DNA of 64,000 bases from Paenibacillus sp. J23TS9 (GCF_018403225.1 NZ_BOSG01000001.1:2976001-3040000); one strand, 5' to 3'; shown: positions 34,097 through 43,725, counted from the first letter of the stretch. The notes: generated by a model from the sequence alone, not told the origin. A program made the numbers and translations.

Positions 34097-34138
34097 AACA
34101 AAAGCCGCATGACGTCATAGCATCATGCGGCTTTTGTT
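34097..34138. terminator. Bidirectional terminator between marR and amidohydrolase genes
   Basis: A 16-base-pair stem (AACAAAAGCCGCATGA with its complement) and 10-base loop lies between the convergent genes ending at 33959 and 34164. A/T tracts flank both sides. Confidence 0.85.
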
Positions 34139-34163
34139 ATGATATCAAGCGGCTTCGTGCGGT

Positions 34164-35399
34164 TTATTCCGCCGGGCTCGCAAGCGAACCGGCAACCACT
34201 TGCCCTTTGTACAGAGTAGCCGACCGTGTAGCTCTTCGGGCTACGGCTTCGGCCGAACATGAAGCTTCCACGAGCACAAGGCTGGCCTCGTCGCCGGGCT
34301 TCGGCCAGACCTGGACGCCTGTTGGGTCCAGCGGAGTCAGCCCGTCCGTGATGTACCCAAGCGTCTGCCCCAGGGAGCGCTCGTCCGCCCAATGGGAGAT
34401 TTCCGCGAGCCGTCCGGCGCGTTCCAGGATATCCCCGTTCCCGAACGGCGACCAAATATCATAGACGTTATCGCATCCGACGGCGACGGACACCCCGTGG
34501 TCATGCAGCAGCCGCACAGGCGGGAACTTCCGTCCCATTGGAACACTCGTAATGATGGTCATGTCGGCTTCCGCCAACAGGTCGGCCATTTCTGCCGCCT
34601 GCTGCGGCGCGATGTCCCCGAGGCTGAATGCATGGCTGACGGACACCCTTCCCTGCAGCCCGGCTTCCACGGCCAGCTCTGCCAGCCGTTTGATTGTGAA
34701 TATGCCAAGACGGTCCGGATCATGCAGATGCAGATCGATCCCGGCATTCTCCTCAGCCGCAATCCGCACCATGGCCTGCAGCGACTTCTCCAGGTCCCCG
34801 TCAACGGTCGCCGGGTCCACCCCGCCGACCAGACCCGCACCCTTGCGGATTGCCTCCCTCACCAGCTGCTCCGAGCCAGAGCGCAGCAAACCCTGTTGAG
34901 GAAAAGCGACAATTTCATGGGAAAGCTTGCCTTCATACGCTCGCAGCGCCTCCTGAACCTCATCCAGATGCGACAGTCCCACTTCCGGGAAAATATCCAC
35001 ATGGGTTCGGATATGCGTCGCCCCTGATCTGAGCGACGCTTGCAAATAATGAGCCGCGCTTTCCCGAATCGGCAAGGAACGGGAAGGATCGAAGCCTTTC
35101 TCCTCCTCCAATCTGCCCATAATGGAGCTTACCGGCGTCACCGCCCTCCAGCTCCCGCCGAGCAGCGTCTTGTCCAGGTGGCAGTGCTTCTCCACGAAAG
35201 ATGGCAGCACGAGCCGATTCCCCGCGTCCATCTGCGGCAGCTGATCACCTATCGGCTGGTCGGCCGGAATGATTTTCGTAATATTCCCATCCTCAATAAG
35301 CAAATGTTTGATTTCGGTTTCCGTTCCGGTAATCACGTCCTGCTGCAGCCGGTACCCGCATTCGAGGCGGGCATTGATAAGCCAAAAGCGTTGTTTCAT
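34164..35399 (-). CDS. Cytosine-deaminase-like amidohydrolase (second of tandem pair)
   Basis: A 411-residue metal-dependent hydrolase of the amidohydrolase superfamily. Metal and catalytic elements appear in order: HCHLDK (near residue 65), DLHLHD, VSVSHAFSLGD and VGCDNVYDIWSPFGNGD. This order is typical of cytosine deaminase/AtzC-like enzymes that deaminate or hydrolyse N-heterocycles. The start at 35399 has GGGAG 7 bases upstream. It follows a paralogous gene after 22 bases. The substrate is unknown. Confidence 0.87.
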   Translation of the reverse strand: MKQRFWLINARLECGYRLQQDVITGTETEIKHLLIEDGNITKIIPADQPIGDQLPQMDAGNRLVLPSFVEKHCHLDKTLLGGSWRAVTPVSSIMGRLEEEKGFDPSRSLPIRESAAHYLQASLRSGATHIRTHVDIFPEVGLSHLDEVQEALRAYEGKLSHEIVAFPQQGLLRSGSEQLVREAIRKGAGLVGGVDPATVDGDLEKSLQAMVRIAAEENAGIDLHLHDPDRLGIFTIKRLAELAVEAGLQGRVSVSHAFSLGDIAPQQAAEMADLLAEADMTIITSVPMGRKFPPVRLLHDHGVSVAVGCDNVYDIWSPFGNGDILERAGRLAEISHWADERSLGQTLGYITDGLTPLDPTGVQVWPKPGDEASLVLVEASCSAEAVARRATRSATLYKGQVVAGSLASPAE

Positions 35400-35421
35400 C
35401 CTGCATCTCCCTTTCTTTGTT

Positions 35422-36648
35422 TTACTTCGGATCCAGCGATCCCGACACGAGATTCCCCCGGAACAGGACCGCCTGGCGTTCCGATCTTCGGGCAACCGCC
35501 TCGGCCGAACAGCTCGCTTCGACTAAGACTGCGCTGGCTTCGTCGCCGATCCGCGGCCATGCCTGCTCGCCCTCGCCGTTCAGCGGGGTGATGCCTCCGG
35601 TAATGTATCCAAGCGCCTGGCCAAGCGCCCTTTCGTTTGAAAGGCCAAAGCGCTCTGCCAGAATGCCTGCCTTCTCCAGCATGTCTCCTTTGCCGAACGG
35701 GGACCAGTGATCCATGATGCTGTCATCGCCAAGCATCACTTCCACACCACGCGCCTGCAGCAGCGGAATCGGTATGGTCCGACCGAGCGGAACCGAAGAG
35801 GCAATCGAAATGCCCAGCTGCGCCAGACGGTCTGCCGTCTCGGCCGCTTTCTCCGGCGCGAGATCGGCCAGCGCGAGCGCGTGGCTTACGGTGACCCGCT
35901 TCTGCCAGCCCGCCTGCTCGGTCAAATCCGCCAAACGCTGGATCGTGAACAAGCCCAAATGGCCTCCGTCATGGAGATGGATGTCAATATTCGCGTCCGC
36001 CTCCACGGCGAGGTCCATGATGGTGCAAAGCGATTTTTCGATATCGCCGTCGACCGTCGCCGGATCCACGCCCCCAACCAAGGAAGCACCGTTTCGCAAG
36101 GCTTCCCTCATCATCGATACGGTTTGACCTCCCAGCAGCCCATGCTGCGGGAAAGCGACGAGCTCGATCTCGGCCCTGTCCCGATAGTCCTCTGCCGCTT
36201 TCAGCGTCTCTTCCAGGTTTCGCAGACCGATGACGGGATCGATGTTCACATGGCTGCGGATGCGCGTCGTGCCGGCCCGAAGCAGCAGTTCGATCAGCTT
36301 GCCCGCTCTCTCCCGCGCCACCGGCAGCAGCCTTGGAAGGAGTTCGCGTTCTTCTTCGAATCTCGTAAAAATGCCGTTGGCCGGGACCGATGGAGCCCTC
36401 CATGGTCCACCGTAATAAGTCTTGTCCAAATGAATGTGCATATCGCGAAACGAAGGGAGCATCAATCGGCCGTGCATCGCTTTCTTGGGCAGCGTATCTT
36501 CCAATGCGGCAGAGGCGGCCGTTATGTCCGCGATTTTCCCATCCGTGATCCGGATATGAAAAAGCCCTGTTTCCGTGCCGGACACGGCTCCGTTTTCATA
36601 GCGATAGCCTGTCTCCAGCCTGACATCGGTTAACCAGTAATTCTGCAT
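35422..36648 (-). CDS. Cytosine-deaminase-like amidohydrolase (first of tandem pair)
   Basis: A 408-residue paralogue of the downstream gene. Matching motifs are HIHLDK, DIHLHD, VTVSHALALAD and LGDDSIMDHWSPFGKGD, and both share GGVDPATVDGD-EKS and EASCSAEAVARR. The pair therefore arose by tandem duplication and has diverged. I chose the ATG at 36648, with GAGGA 7 bases upstream, over one eight codons earlier. It is divergent from the LysR gene at 36801, which probably regulates the pair. Confidence 0.87.
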   Translation of the reverse strand: MQNYWLTDVRLETGYRYENGAVSGTETGLFHIRITDGKIADITAASAALEDTLPKKAMHGRLMLPSFRDMHIHLDKTYYGGPWRAPSVPANGIFTRFEEERELLPRLLPVARERAGKLIELLLRAGTTRIRSHVNIDPVIGLRNLEETLKAAEDYRDRAEIELVAFPQHGLLGGQTVSMMREALRNGASLVGGVDPATVDGDIEKSLCTIMDLAVEADANIDIHLHDGGHLGLFTIQRLADLTEQAGWQKRVTVSHALALADLAPEKAAETADRLAQLGISIASSVPLGRTIPIPLLQARGVEVMLGDDSIMDHWSPFGKGDMLEKAGILAERFGLSNERALGQALGYITGGITPLNGEGEQAWPRIGDEASAVLVEASCSAEAVARRSERQAVLFRGNLVSGSLDPK

Positions 36649-36690
36649 GTTTTTTCCTCGTCTCCTCTCCATGGTAGGTGCGTGAACAAT

Positions 36691-36705
36691 GAGTCTTTGA
36701 GACTC
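36691..36705. promoter_or_regulatory. Short inverted repeat between amidohydrolase and LysR genes
   Basis: GAGTCT-TTG-AGACTC is a perfect 6-base-arm repeat in the 152-base divergent promoter region. It could be part of the LysR site, but it is short and lacks the T-N11-A spacing. Confidence 0.3.
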
Positions 36706-36800
36706 CGTATAGAGTATGCTACCATGGGGATGTCTATATGAAAAATATTAATATCGTTGCATTCGCTAAGGTTTATCATATACAAGGAGGAAAGAAATTT

Positions 36801-37697
36801 ATGGACATTCGTCAGCTGCGGTATTTCATTGCCATTGCGGAAGAGCGAAAAATTTCGGCAGCGGCCCAAAGGCTTCATATGTCCCAGCCGCCGCTCAGCC
36901 AGCAGCTGAAAGCGATGGAAGACGAACTTGGAACTCTCTTGCTTGAGCGGACCGGGAAGCTCCTCGAATTGACCGAGTCGGGAAAAGCCTTGTACCGCTA
37001 TGCGCTGCAGATGACGCAGCTGATGGAGGAAGCCGTATCCGAGGTCAAGGAAGTGGGGAACGGCGTGAAGGGCAGCCTGAATCTCGGCATCAACACCTTG
37101 TCCTCGCCCGAGCTTCCGGGTCTGCTCCATCAGTTCAAACTGCGGTATCCTCACGTGACCTATAAAATCCAGCAAAATGAGTCCTCACGCTTGTGCGAGC
37201 TGGTCAAAAGCCGGGTGCTGGAGCTTGCGATCATCCGGCTGCCGCTGGAGCTGGACGAATTCTCCGTGCTTCACCTGCGGACCGAGCCGTTTTATTTCAT
37301 CACCGCGCAGGAGTCATTCGCAGCCCGCTCCGAAACGGCCCTCTCCGAGCTGAAGGACACCCCGCTGATGCTTCCGAGCACCGAAGGCCTTGGGGTTCAC
37401 TACACGATTCAAATGGCATTTTCCGCCCGGCACTTCAAGCCGAACATCATCGCCGAATGCTCGGACGTTCCGCTGCTACTGCAATTGGTATCCTCCGGCT
37501 TCGGCTCTGCGATCGTGCCAAAGACCGTTCTCTCCCGGCTTGCGGGTACGGGCATTCATGCCCTCCGCATTGCGGATGACGATCTGACGGGCGCGACGGG
37601 ATTGATATCGCTAAAAGGCCATCATTTATCGGCGGCCGCGCAGCATTTTATCGAGCTGATCCAAAGCAGAGCGATGCAGCCCACTTTCCCCTCATAG
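36801..37697 (+). CDS. LysR family transcriptional regulator
   Basis: A 298-residue LysR regulator: winged helix at residues 1-60 (MDIRQLRYFIAIAEERKISAAAQRLHMSQPPLSQQL), then an effector-binding domain (about 90-290, with GSLNLGINTLSSPELP and LLLQLVSSGFGSAIVPKTV). The ATG at 36801 has AAGGAGG 9 bases upstream and is the standard family start; the longer frame adds 21 residues. It is divergent from the tandem amidohydrolases. Confidence 0.92.
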   Translation: MDIRQLRYFIAIAEERKISAAAQRLHMSQPPLSQQLKAMEDELGTLLLERTGKLLELTESGKALYRYALQMTQLMEEAVSEVKEVGNGVKGSLNLGINTLSSPELPGLLHQFKLRYPHVTYKIQQNESSRLCELVKSRVLELAIIRLPLELDEFSVLHLRTEPFYFITAQESFAARSETALSELKDTPLMLPSTEGLGVHYTIQMAFSARHFKPNIIAECSDVPLLLQLVSSGFGSAIVPKTVLSRLAGTGIHALRIADDDLTGATGLISLKGHHLSAAAQHFIELIQSRAMQPTFPS

Positions 37698-37738
37698 CGA
37701 TGACAATGCCTAGATGCTTAAGATTATAGGGGCCTTCT

Positions 37739-38638
37739 TCAGGAATCCACCATCGTGCCGCCATTCACGTGGAGAATTTGGCCCGTGACGTAACCCGAAT
37801 CGTCGGAGGCCAGATATACGTAGGTCGGCGCAAGCTCAAACGGCTGCCCGGCCCGCTTCATCGGTACGTCCGTGCCGAACGTCTTGACCCGTTCCGCGTC
37901 GAAGCTCGACGGAATGAGCGGCGTCCAGATCGGTCCCGGCGCCACCCCGTTCACGCGAATGTTCCGGTCCACCAGATTCAAGGACAGCGATCGCGTAAAG
38001 GTCACGACCGCGCCTTTGGTGGAGGAGTAGTCCAGCAGCGTCTTTTCCCCTTGATAGGCCGTGACCGATGCGGTATTGATGATGGAGCTTCCCGCCGGAA
38101 GATGCGGCAGAGCCGCCTTGACCATGCGGAAGTAAGACAATATGTTCGTCTGGAACGTATTCAGCAGCTGCTCGTTCGAAATGTCCAAAATGCTCTCCTG
38201 CGGATATTGGACGCCATGATTGTTGACGAGCACATCCAGCTTGCCGAAGGTTTCCAACGTTTTTTGCATGACCCAGGCGGGTGACTCTTCGTTCCTCATA
38301 TCGATGGCGATATTCAGGCAGCGCCGTCCCAGCTGCTCGATCCGCTGCTTGGTCTCCGCCGCATCCTGCCGCTCTTCCAGATAAACGATCACTACGTCCG
38401 CGCCTTCCTTGGCAAAAGCGATCGACACGGCGCGTCCGATGCCGCTGTCTCCGCCCGTCACCAGCGCCACCTTGCCTTGCAGCTTGCCCGAGCCCCGATA
38501 TGCCGGATTTTCTGATATGGGTCTGGGCACCATCAAATACTCCATGCCCGGCTGCCGCGATTGATGCTGTGGCGGAAACGACAGCGGGACGTTTTTGCAC
38601 TGCACTTCTGAACCGTAATACGGATAGGAAGGGTACAA
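37739..38638 (-). CDS. Short-chain dehydrogenase/reductase (general-stress-protein type)
   Basis: A 299-residue SDR oxidoreductase. The N-terminus MYPSYPYYGSEVQCKNVPLSFPPQHQ is typical of the YhdF/GSP39 group. The NAD(P)-binding motif is TGGDSGIGRA, then NNHGVQYP, and the catalytic Ser, Tyr and Lys lie in NTASVTAYQGEKTLLDYSSTKGA. I chose TTG at 38638 because AGAGGTG lies 6 bases upstream and it fits the family; the frame upstream adds 57 unrelated residues. It is convergent with the LysR gene. Confidence 0.88.
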   Translation of the reverse strand: MYPSYPYYGSEVQCKNVPLSFPPQHQSRQPGMEYLMVPRPISENPAYRGSGKLQGKVALVTGGDSGIGRAVSIAFAKEGADVVIVYLEERQDAAETKQRIEQLGRRCLNIAIDMRNEESPAWVMQKTLETFGKLDVLVNNHGVQYPQESILDISNEQLLNTFQTNILSYFRMVKAALPHLPAGSSIINTASVTAYQGEKTLLDYSSTKGAVVTFTRSLSLNLVDRNIRVNGVAPGPIWTPLIPSSFDAERVKTFGTDVPMKRAGQPFELAPTYVYLASDDSGYVTGQILHVNGGTMVDS

Positions 38639-38986
38639 GGCTAGCACCTCTTTTCTTAAGGACCGACGTCTGGACGGTAGGACGCCAGCGATCCTTCGAA
38701 ATAAACGATCTGGGAAATCCGGATAATGAAGGGAGCGGTCATGGAGGTTAACCTGAATATGATCGACGGCGACGCCCGCCAGCATCCTCTCCAGTCTTCT
38801 TGAATCCATAATGGATATGCCGAATTGGCCTGGCTCTATTCGCCCAAATTGACAGCGCTGGCTTTTTCACGGCTGAAAGGCTGAGGTTATTAGGCGAAGA
38901 TGATTATGCTATGATTAGGTGACTCCGCCTCGGTGTTATTACTTCGTTAGCGGCACAGATTTATTGAAAAGAGGAGTTGATTCTTG

Positions 38987-39328
38987 ATGGAAACGAGCGG
39001 AATACTAGCGGTTATTGCCATTGTTTTTTCTCTTTTTCTCTTCATCAAAGTCATGAGCTTGCAAAGCCAGATGAATAACCTCAAAGCCGATCTGGAATGG
39101 ATGCGGAACCGGGCCGGTTCACCGTCCGTTCCTGCCTCGGCTGTAACCTCCCCTCCTCCCTCTGAAAAGCAGGAAACCTCCGGCTCTTCAGATCTGGATG
39201 AAAGGCTCCTCTACCTGCTTCGATCCGGTCAAAAGATTAAAGCCATCAAGGAGCTTCGGGAAGCTCGTCCTATGGGCCTCAAGGAAGCCAAGGAATACGT
39301 GGAGGCATTGGAGCGGGACGTATTGTAA
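38987..39328 (+). CDS. Membrane-anchored small protein with L7/L12-like C-terminal segment
   Basis: A 113-residue protein with one N-terminal membrane segment (GILAVIAIVFSLFLFIKVM), a short coiled-coil-prone stretch (LQSQMNNLKADLEWMRNR), a Pro/Ser linker and a C-terminal segment (KIKAIKELREARPMGLKEAKEYVEALE) that resembles the C-terminal domain of ribosomal protein L7/L12. The function is unknown. GAGGAG precedes the start; a TTG one codon earlier is also possible. It has its own terminator. Confidence 0.75.
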   Translation: METSGILAVIAIVFSLFLFIKVMSLQSQMNNLKADLEWMRNRAGSPSVPASAVTSPPPSEKQETSGSSDLDERLLYLLRSGQKIKAIKELREARPMGLKEAKEYVEALERDVL

Positions 39329-39365
39329 AAAAGCCGCTGACACATTACCTGTGTCAGCGGCTTTT
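39329..39365 (+). terminator. Terminator of the L7/L12-like gene
   Basis: A perfect 15-base-pair stem (AAAAGCCGCTGACAC) with a 7-base loop begins at the stop codon at 39328 and ends in TTTT. Confidence 0.9.
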
Positions 39366-39460
39366 CAATGTTCCACATGTCCGATGAACCCGTCATGATC
39401 CCCCGTCCAAGGGGTACTTGCTGATGGATATCCGACTCCGGCAGCCTATCATTCCGATCT

Positions 39461-40141
39461 CTATTTCGCGGCAGCCTGCACGAAACGTGCCGTGATTTCC
39501 TTCGGTCTCGTAATCGCGCCGCCTACGACGGCAGAATAAGCTCCCAGCTCCAGGCAGCGGCTGTACATTTCCGGTGTGATGACATTGCCTTCGGCAATGA
39601 CGGGAATGTCCACTTCGCGGAGCACCGACTTCAGAAATTCAAAGTCGTTGTCGTACAGCTTCGTTGCCGACGTGTACGGCGTATACCCATGCAACGTCGT
39701 GGATACGCAGTCAAAGCCTAGCTCCTGCGCGAGGATCGCCTCCTCAACCGTCGAAATATCCGCCATCAGCTCCACGGCCGGATTTTGCTCCCGGCAGTAG
39801 GCAACCAGGCCGGCGATTGTTTCTCCGTTCGGACGGTCGCGTTTCGTGCAATCCAGCGCAATCATCTCACAGCCGCTTTCGAGCAGCTCGCCGATTTCCT
39901 TTTTCGTCGCCGTAATGAACACTTCGCTATCCGGATAATCGCGTTTTAAGATACCGATGACCGGCAGCGGCACCTCCTGCTTAATCGCGATAATGTCTTC
40001 CTTGCTGTTGGCCCGAATGCCGACTGCGCCGCCTTCCATGGCCGCCAATGCCAGCTTCGACATAATAAACGAGCTGTGCAGGGGCTCTTGATCCAACGCC
40101 TGGCATGATACCACAAGCCCGCCTTTAATTTGTTCAATCAT
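39461..40141 (-). CDS. nanE: N-acetylmannosamine-6-phosphate 2-epimerase
   Basis: A 226-residue TIM-barrel epimerase that converts ManNAc-6-P to GlcNAc-6-P. Family segments are [55 protein letters not shown] and [18 protein letters not shown] lies before the ATG, 15 bases after nanA. It ends the operon and feeds its product to amino-sugar catabolism through enzymes (NagA/NagB) not in this window. Confidence 0.95.
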   Translation of the reverse strand: MIEQIKGGLVVSCQALDQEPLHSSFIMSKLALAAMEGGAVGIRANSKEDIIAIKQEVPLPVIGILKRDYPDSEVFITATKKEIGELLESGCEMIALDCTKRDRPNGETIAGLVAYCREQNPAVELMADISTVEEAILAQELGFDCVSTTLHGYTPYTSATKLYDNDFEFLKSVLREVDIPVIAEGNVITPEMYSRCLELGAYSAVVGGAITRPKEITARFVQAAAK

Positions 40142-40156
40142 TGCTGCTTGCCTCCT

Positions 40157-41077
40157 CTATACTCCCGTGTAATGGGCAACCGTTTCCTCAATCTCCTTGT
40201 TCAGCTCGGCCAGGGAAGCATGATGTTCCGGACGGACCGGCAGCAGCGGAAGACGAGGTGCTCCTGTCTCGATGCCGCGGAGACTAAGGATATATTTGCA
40301 GGCTCCGTACAGGGATGGATAGCCCAGCAGCTTTTTGATGATGCCGTTGATCTTCGTCTGCAGCACTTGTGCTTCTTCGATGCGATTGCCGATGAACAGG
40401 CTGTTCAGCTTCACGAACAGCTCCGGCATAACGCCATAAGTTCCGCCGATGCCGCCGTCTGCTCCCATGATGCGGCCCGCAAGAAACTGCTCATCCGGTC
40501 CGTTGAACACAATGAACTGACTGCCGCCGGTTTCCTTGTACTGCTGCAGCTCGAAGGTGCTTTCCCCGGACATTTTTACGCCGATGACCTTGTCCTGTTT
40601 CGCCAGCTTGGCAAGCAGGCTTGTGCTGAGCGTGAAGCCCGTCGTCTGGGGAATATTGTAGATGATAAACGGCAAGTTCGTGCTGTCGATCATGTGCTGC
40701 CAGTGGGTTTCCACCGCCGTCTCAGGCAGACGGTAGTAAATCGAAGGCACCGCCGAAATGATATCCGCGCCAAACTTCTCCGCATGCTTCGAAAGCTCAA
40801 CGGCTTCCCGGGTCGAGTTCGCTCCGACATGCACGATGATAGTCAGCTCGCCCTTCACTTCTTCCATGACCGCTTCAAGCACCTGCTTGCGCTCTTCCAC
40901 GTTCTGCAAAATGCCTTCGCCGGAGCTGCCTCCAACATACAACCCTTTGACGCCTTTGCCTACATAATATCTTGCGAGCTTTCTTACGCGGTCCTGATCC
41001 ACGTTGCCTGCTTCGTCGTAAGCCGAATACATGGCGATATAAATGCCTTGGTATTGAGAAACAATGTCTGTCGTCAT
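40157..41077 (-). CDS. nanA: N-acetylneuraminate lyase
   Basis: A 306-residue class I aldolase that splits N-acetylneuraminate to ManNAc and pyruvate. YVGGSSGEGILQNVEERKQVLE includes the substrate-binding motif, FIIYNIPQTTGF carries the catalytic Tyr, and VIGVKMS carries the Schiff-base Lys. I chose the ATG at 41077, with GGAG 8 bases upstream, over one five codons earlier. It lies between nanK-like and nanE genes, which supports sialate over dihydrodipicolinate chemistry. Confidence 0.94.
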   Translation of the reverse strand: MTTDIVSQYQGIYIAMYSAYDEAGNVDQDRVRKLARYYVGKGVKGLYVGGSSGEGILQNVEERKQVLEAVMEEVKGELTIIVHVGANSTREAVELSKHAEKFGADIISAVPSIYYRLPETAVETHWQHMIDSTNLPFIIYNIPQTTGFTLSTSLLAKLAKQDKVIGVKMSGESTFELQQYKETGGSQFIVFNGPDEQFLAGRIMGADGGIGGTYGVMPELFVKLNSLFIGNRIEEAQVLQTKINGIIKKLLGYPSLYGACKYILSLRGIETGAPRLPLLPVRPEHHASLAELNKEIEETVAHYTGV

Positions 41078-41095
41078 GGGTATGCACTCCATCTC

Positions 41096-41974
41096 TTATT
41101 CAAAGTAAGGATAAACCGCGCCGTATAATGCCGCTTTATTGCCAAGTTCCGCCACGACAAGCTTCGTTTGCGAAAAGCCCGGCGGCAAATAGGCGGCCAA
41201 ATGCGCGTTGATTTGATCCAGTAAAAATTCTTTTTGCTCCGATACGCCTCCGCCGATGACAATGATCGAAGGATCCGCGTACAAAATCATTTCCGCGATG
41301 CCTCTCGCGATTTCCTCCGTCCAGCTGTCGATCAGAAAACCGCTTGCCTTGTCGCCCTTCCGGGCCCGCTCGAACAGCTCAAAGCCGTCTCCCGTAAAGC
41401 CTTCGATCTCCTGCGATGCTCTTTTCATCAAAGCGGACATCGATGCCCGTTGCTCATACGTAGTGCCCGTGCTCTTGTCATATAAGCTGTGCCCAATTTC
41501 ACCAGCTCTGTAGTGAGCTCCCAGCACGAGCTCGCCGCTGCTGAACATGCAGCCTCCGATGCCCGTGCCAAGCGTCATGCAGAAAAAGTGATCGCTGCCG
41601 CGGGCAGCGCCCTTCCACCATTCGCCGCGTGCTGCGGCATTCACATCATTAGCAATAGCTACGGAAATTCCATAACGCTCCTCGATCAGCTTTTTCAAAT
41701 TCGTGCCCTTGTAGGAAGGAATGGTCCCGCCCGCAAAAATAATTTCACCGCTGCACGTATCCACGACCCCTGCCGTACTGATCCCCACTCCACGGATATC
41801 CCCGTATTGGCTCATCAGATTGTTCATGATGCCGAACACGGCTTCGGGTATCCGGATATTGGCTTCCCCTGCAGGCGTCGGAACCTTTTGATGATAAATA
41901 ATTTGCGCATCCGGGCCGAATACGGCTGCCTTGATCTCTGTACCGCCCACATCAATTCCTATGACTTGCTCCAT
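41096..41974 (-). CDS. nanK: ROK family kinase, probable N-acetylmannosamine kinase
   Basis: A 292-residue sugar kinase. The ATP site is IGIDVGGTEIKAAVF, and NDVNAAARGEWWKGAARGSDHFFCMTLGTGIGG carries the catalytic Asp. GAHYRAGEIGHSLYD is present, but the zinc-binding CxCGxxGCxE motif of many ROK kinases is absent. Position between importer and lyase genes makes ManNAc phosphorylation the likely role; glucose-type activity cannot be excluded from sequence alone. Confidence 0.88.
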   Translation of the reverse strand: MEQVIGIDVGGTEIKAAVFGPDAQIIYHQKVPTPAGEANIRIPEAVFGIMNNLMSQYGDIRGVGISTAGVVDTCSGEIIFAGGTIPSYKGTNLKKLIEERYGISVAIANDVNAAARGEWWKGAARGSDHFFCMTLGTGIGGCMFSSGELVLGAHYRAGEIGHSLYDKSTGTTYEQRASMSALMKRASQEIEGFTGDGFELFERARKGDKASGFLIDSWTEEIARGIAEMILYADPSIIVIGGGVSEQKEFLLDQINAHLAAYLPPGFSQTKLVVAELGNKAALYGAVYPYFE

Positions 41975-41996
41975 CCTTTTAACCCCGCTTGTATCC

Positions 41997-42839
41997 TTAT
42001 TCCTTCACGGCCCCGCCGGCAATCCCTCTTGTAAAGTATCTCTGGAACAAGAGGAATATCAGAAGCATCGGTACGGCCGCTACGGTTGCACCTGCCATTT
42101 TATAAGCAAAGTTCGGATTCAAATCCTGCATCAGCGTGGCAATGCCGACCATCAGCGTTTTGACGTTTTTATCCTGACCGATAACCAGCTGCCACAGATA
42201 ATCATTCCATACCTGAACGAAGTTCAGAATGAACAAGGCGCCAATGCCCGGCTTGACGATCGGAAGCAAGATTTGCAGGAATGTCCTCACTTCGCCGGCG
42301 CCGTCGATTCGGGCCGCTTCCCGGAGCGCGTCCGGCACGCTGTCGAAGAAGCCTTTGAGCAGGAACACGCCAAAAGCCGTGGCGACGTTGGGCCAGATCA
42401 TGCCCCAAAGCGAGTTCACCATGCCAAGATCCTGCGTAATCCGGAACAGAGGAACGATCATAACCTCTTTTGGAACCATCAAGCTTGAGATAAAGACAAC
42501 GAACAACATGTTTTTACCGAAGAAATTCAGCTTGGAGAATGCATATGCGGCCATCGAACTGGCTATGACGACCAGAATGGTGCTGACTCCGGCAACGAAC
42601 AGGCTGTTCAGCGTCCAGCGCAGAGCCGGCTGATTATTGAAAACATCAATGTAATTGCTGAACGAGAATGTTTTCGGCCACCAGTCCGGCGGCATTTTGA
42701 TGACATCGGAACTGTTTTTGAGCGAGCTGGTAAACAACCAGTACAGAGGAAACAAATTCAGCAGGGCGAAGACGATAATGATGACATTCGAGACAACATC
42801 GTACTTCTCTCGCTTTTTCTTCTCTTTCGTTTGAAGCAT
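41997..42839 (-). CDS. Sialic-acid ABC transporter permease, MalG-type (CUT1)
   Basis: A 280-residue permease with six membrane segments. The EAA loop REAARIDGAGEVRTFLQILLP is near residue 180, and it ends YFTRGIAGGAVKE, as in MalG-type proteins. GAGGGA precedes the ATG. It lies between its partner permease and the kinase gene, so the ligand is most likely N-acetylneuraminate or a derivative. Confidence 0.9.
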   Translation of the reverse strand: MLQTKEKKKREKYDVVSNVIIIVFALLNLFPLYWLFTSSLKNSSDVIKMPPDWWPKTFSFSNYIDVFNNQPALRWTLNSLFVAGVSTILVVIASSMAAYAFSKLNFFGKNMLFVVFISSLMVPKEVMIVPLFRITQDLGMVNSLWGMIWPNVATAFGVFLLKGFFDSVPDALREAARIDGAGEVRTFLQILLPIVKPGIGALFILNFVQVWNDYLWQLVIGQDKNVKTLMVGIATLMQDLNPNFAYKMAGATVAAVPMLLIFLLFQRYFTRGIAGGAVKE

Positions 42840-42849
42840 GATTTATCCC

Positions 42850-43725
42850 TCACTTCCCCTTGAACATTGCTCTGAGCTGCGGAATGGACAAAAGCATCGT
42901 AATCAGGAACATGATGACGCCCACCGCGGAAGCAACGCCCAGCTGGTTATACTTGAACGCGTTGTTGTAGAGATAATACATCATGGTGACGGAAGCGTTG
43001 TTCGGGCCCCCGCCCGTCAGCAGCTGGATAACGACGAAGATTTTCAGCACAGCGATGATATTGATGATCGTGATGTAGATCGTGGTCGGCTTGACCAGCG
43101 GAATCAGGATTTGGAAAATAATCCGAACCCGGCTCGCCCCGTCCACCTCGGCTGCTTCGAACAAATCTTTCGGCACGCCAATCATCGCCGCAATGTATAG
43201 AATGATCGCCTGACCGACGTTGGTTGCAAATGTTACAAATATGATCACCGGCAGAACCGTGTGTTTATTTCCAAGCAAATTGACGATCGAAAAATCCATT
43301 TCCCTTGCCGCATATGAGATGAGACCGTTAGCCGGATTCAGCAGGAATCCCCAAACCATACTCATGACGACCATGGAAACCATGACAGGGATGTAATAAC
43401 TTCCCCGGATAAACGAAACGTATTTCGCGTTTTTATCGAATACGGAGGAAGCAACGAATATCGAAAAAGCGACTGTTAGAAGAACAATGAAGACGACAAA
43501 TATAACCGTGTTGTAAATCGACTTGAAAAATACGGGATCATGGAACAACGTCACGTAGTTGTCGAAACCGACGAACGTTTCCTGATTGAATTGAACCTTG
43601 TACAAACTGAGCCTGATGCCTTCAATGATTGGATATACGATAAAAATCAGGAACATCAAGAATTGTGGCAAAATGAACAGATAGCCGGTCACATTTTCTT
43701 TCCAGTGATAGTTTCTCAGTTTCAT
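42850..43725 (-). CDS. Sialic-acid ABC transporter permease, MalF-type (CUT1)
   Basis: A 291-residue permease with six membrane segments and the EAA loop FEAAEVDGASRVRIIFQILIP near residue 195. It is 10 bases from the next permease and follows the binding-protein gene after a 115-base gap with a stem-loop. It forms the membrane channel of the sialate importer with its MalG-type partner. Confidence 0.9.
   Translation of the reverse strand: MKLRNYHWKENVTGYLFILPQFLMFLIFIVYPIIEGIRLSLYKVQFNQETFVGFDNYVTLFHDPVFFKSIYNTVIFVVFIVLLTVAFSIFVASSVFDKNAKYVSFIRGSYYIPVMVSMVVMSMVWGFLLNPANGLISYAAREMDFSIVNLLGNKHTVLPVIIFVTFATNVGQAIILYIAAMIGVPKDLFEAAEVDGASRVRIIFQILIPLVKPTTIYITIINIIAVLKIFVVIQLLTGGGPNNASVTMMYYLYNNAFKYNQLGVASAVGVIMFLITMLLSIPQLRAMFKGK

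Noticed and set aside
38639..38809. A 57-residue N-terminal extension of the short-chain dehydrogenase
   Set aside because: It is arginine-rich and unlike the family; a ribosome site directly precedes the TTG at 38638.
40130..41128. A 332-codon plus-strand open frame
   Set aside because: Complement of nanA; codon pattern and neighbours support only the minus strand.
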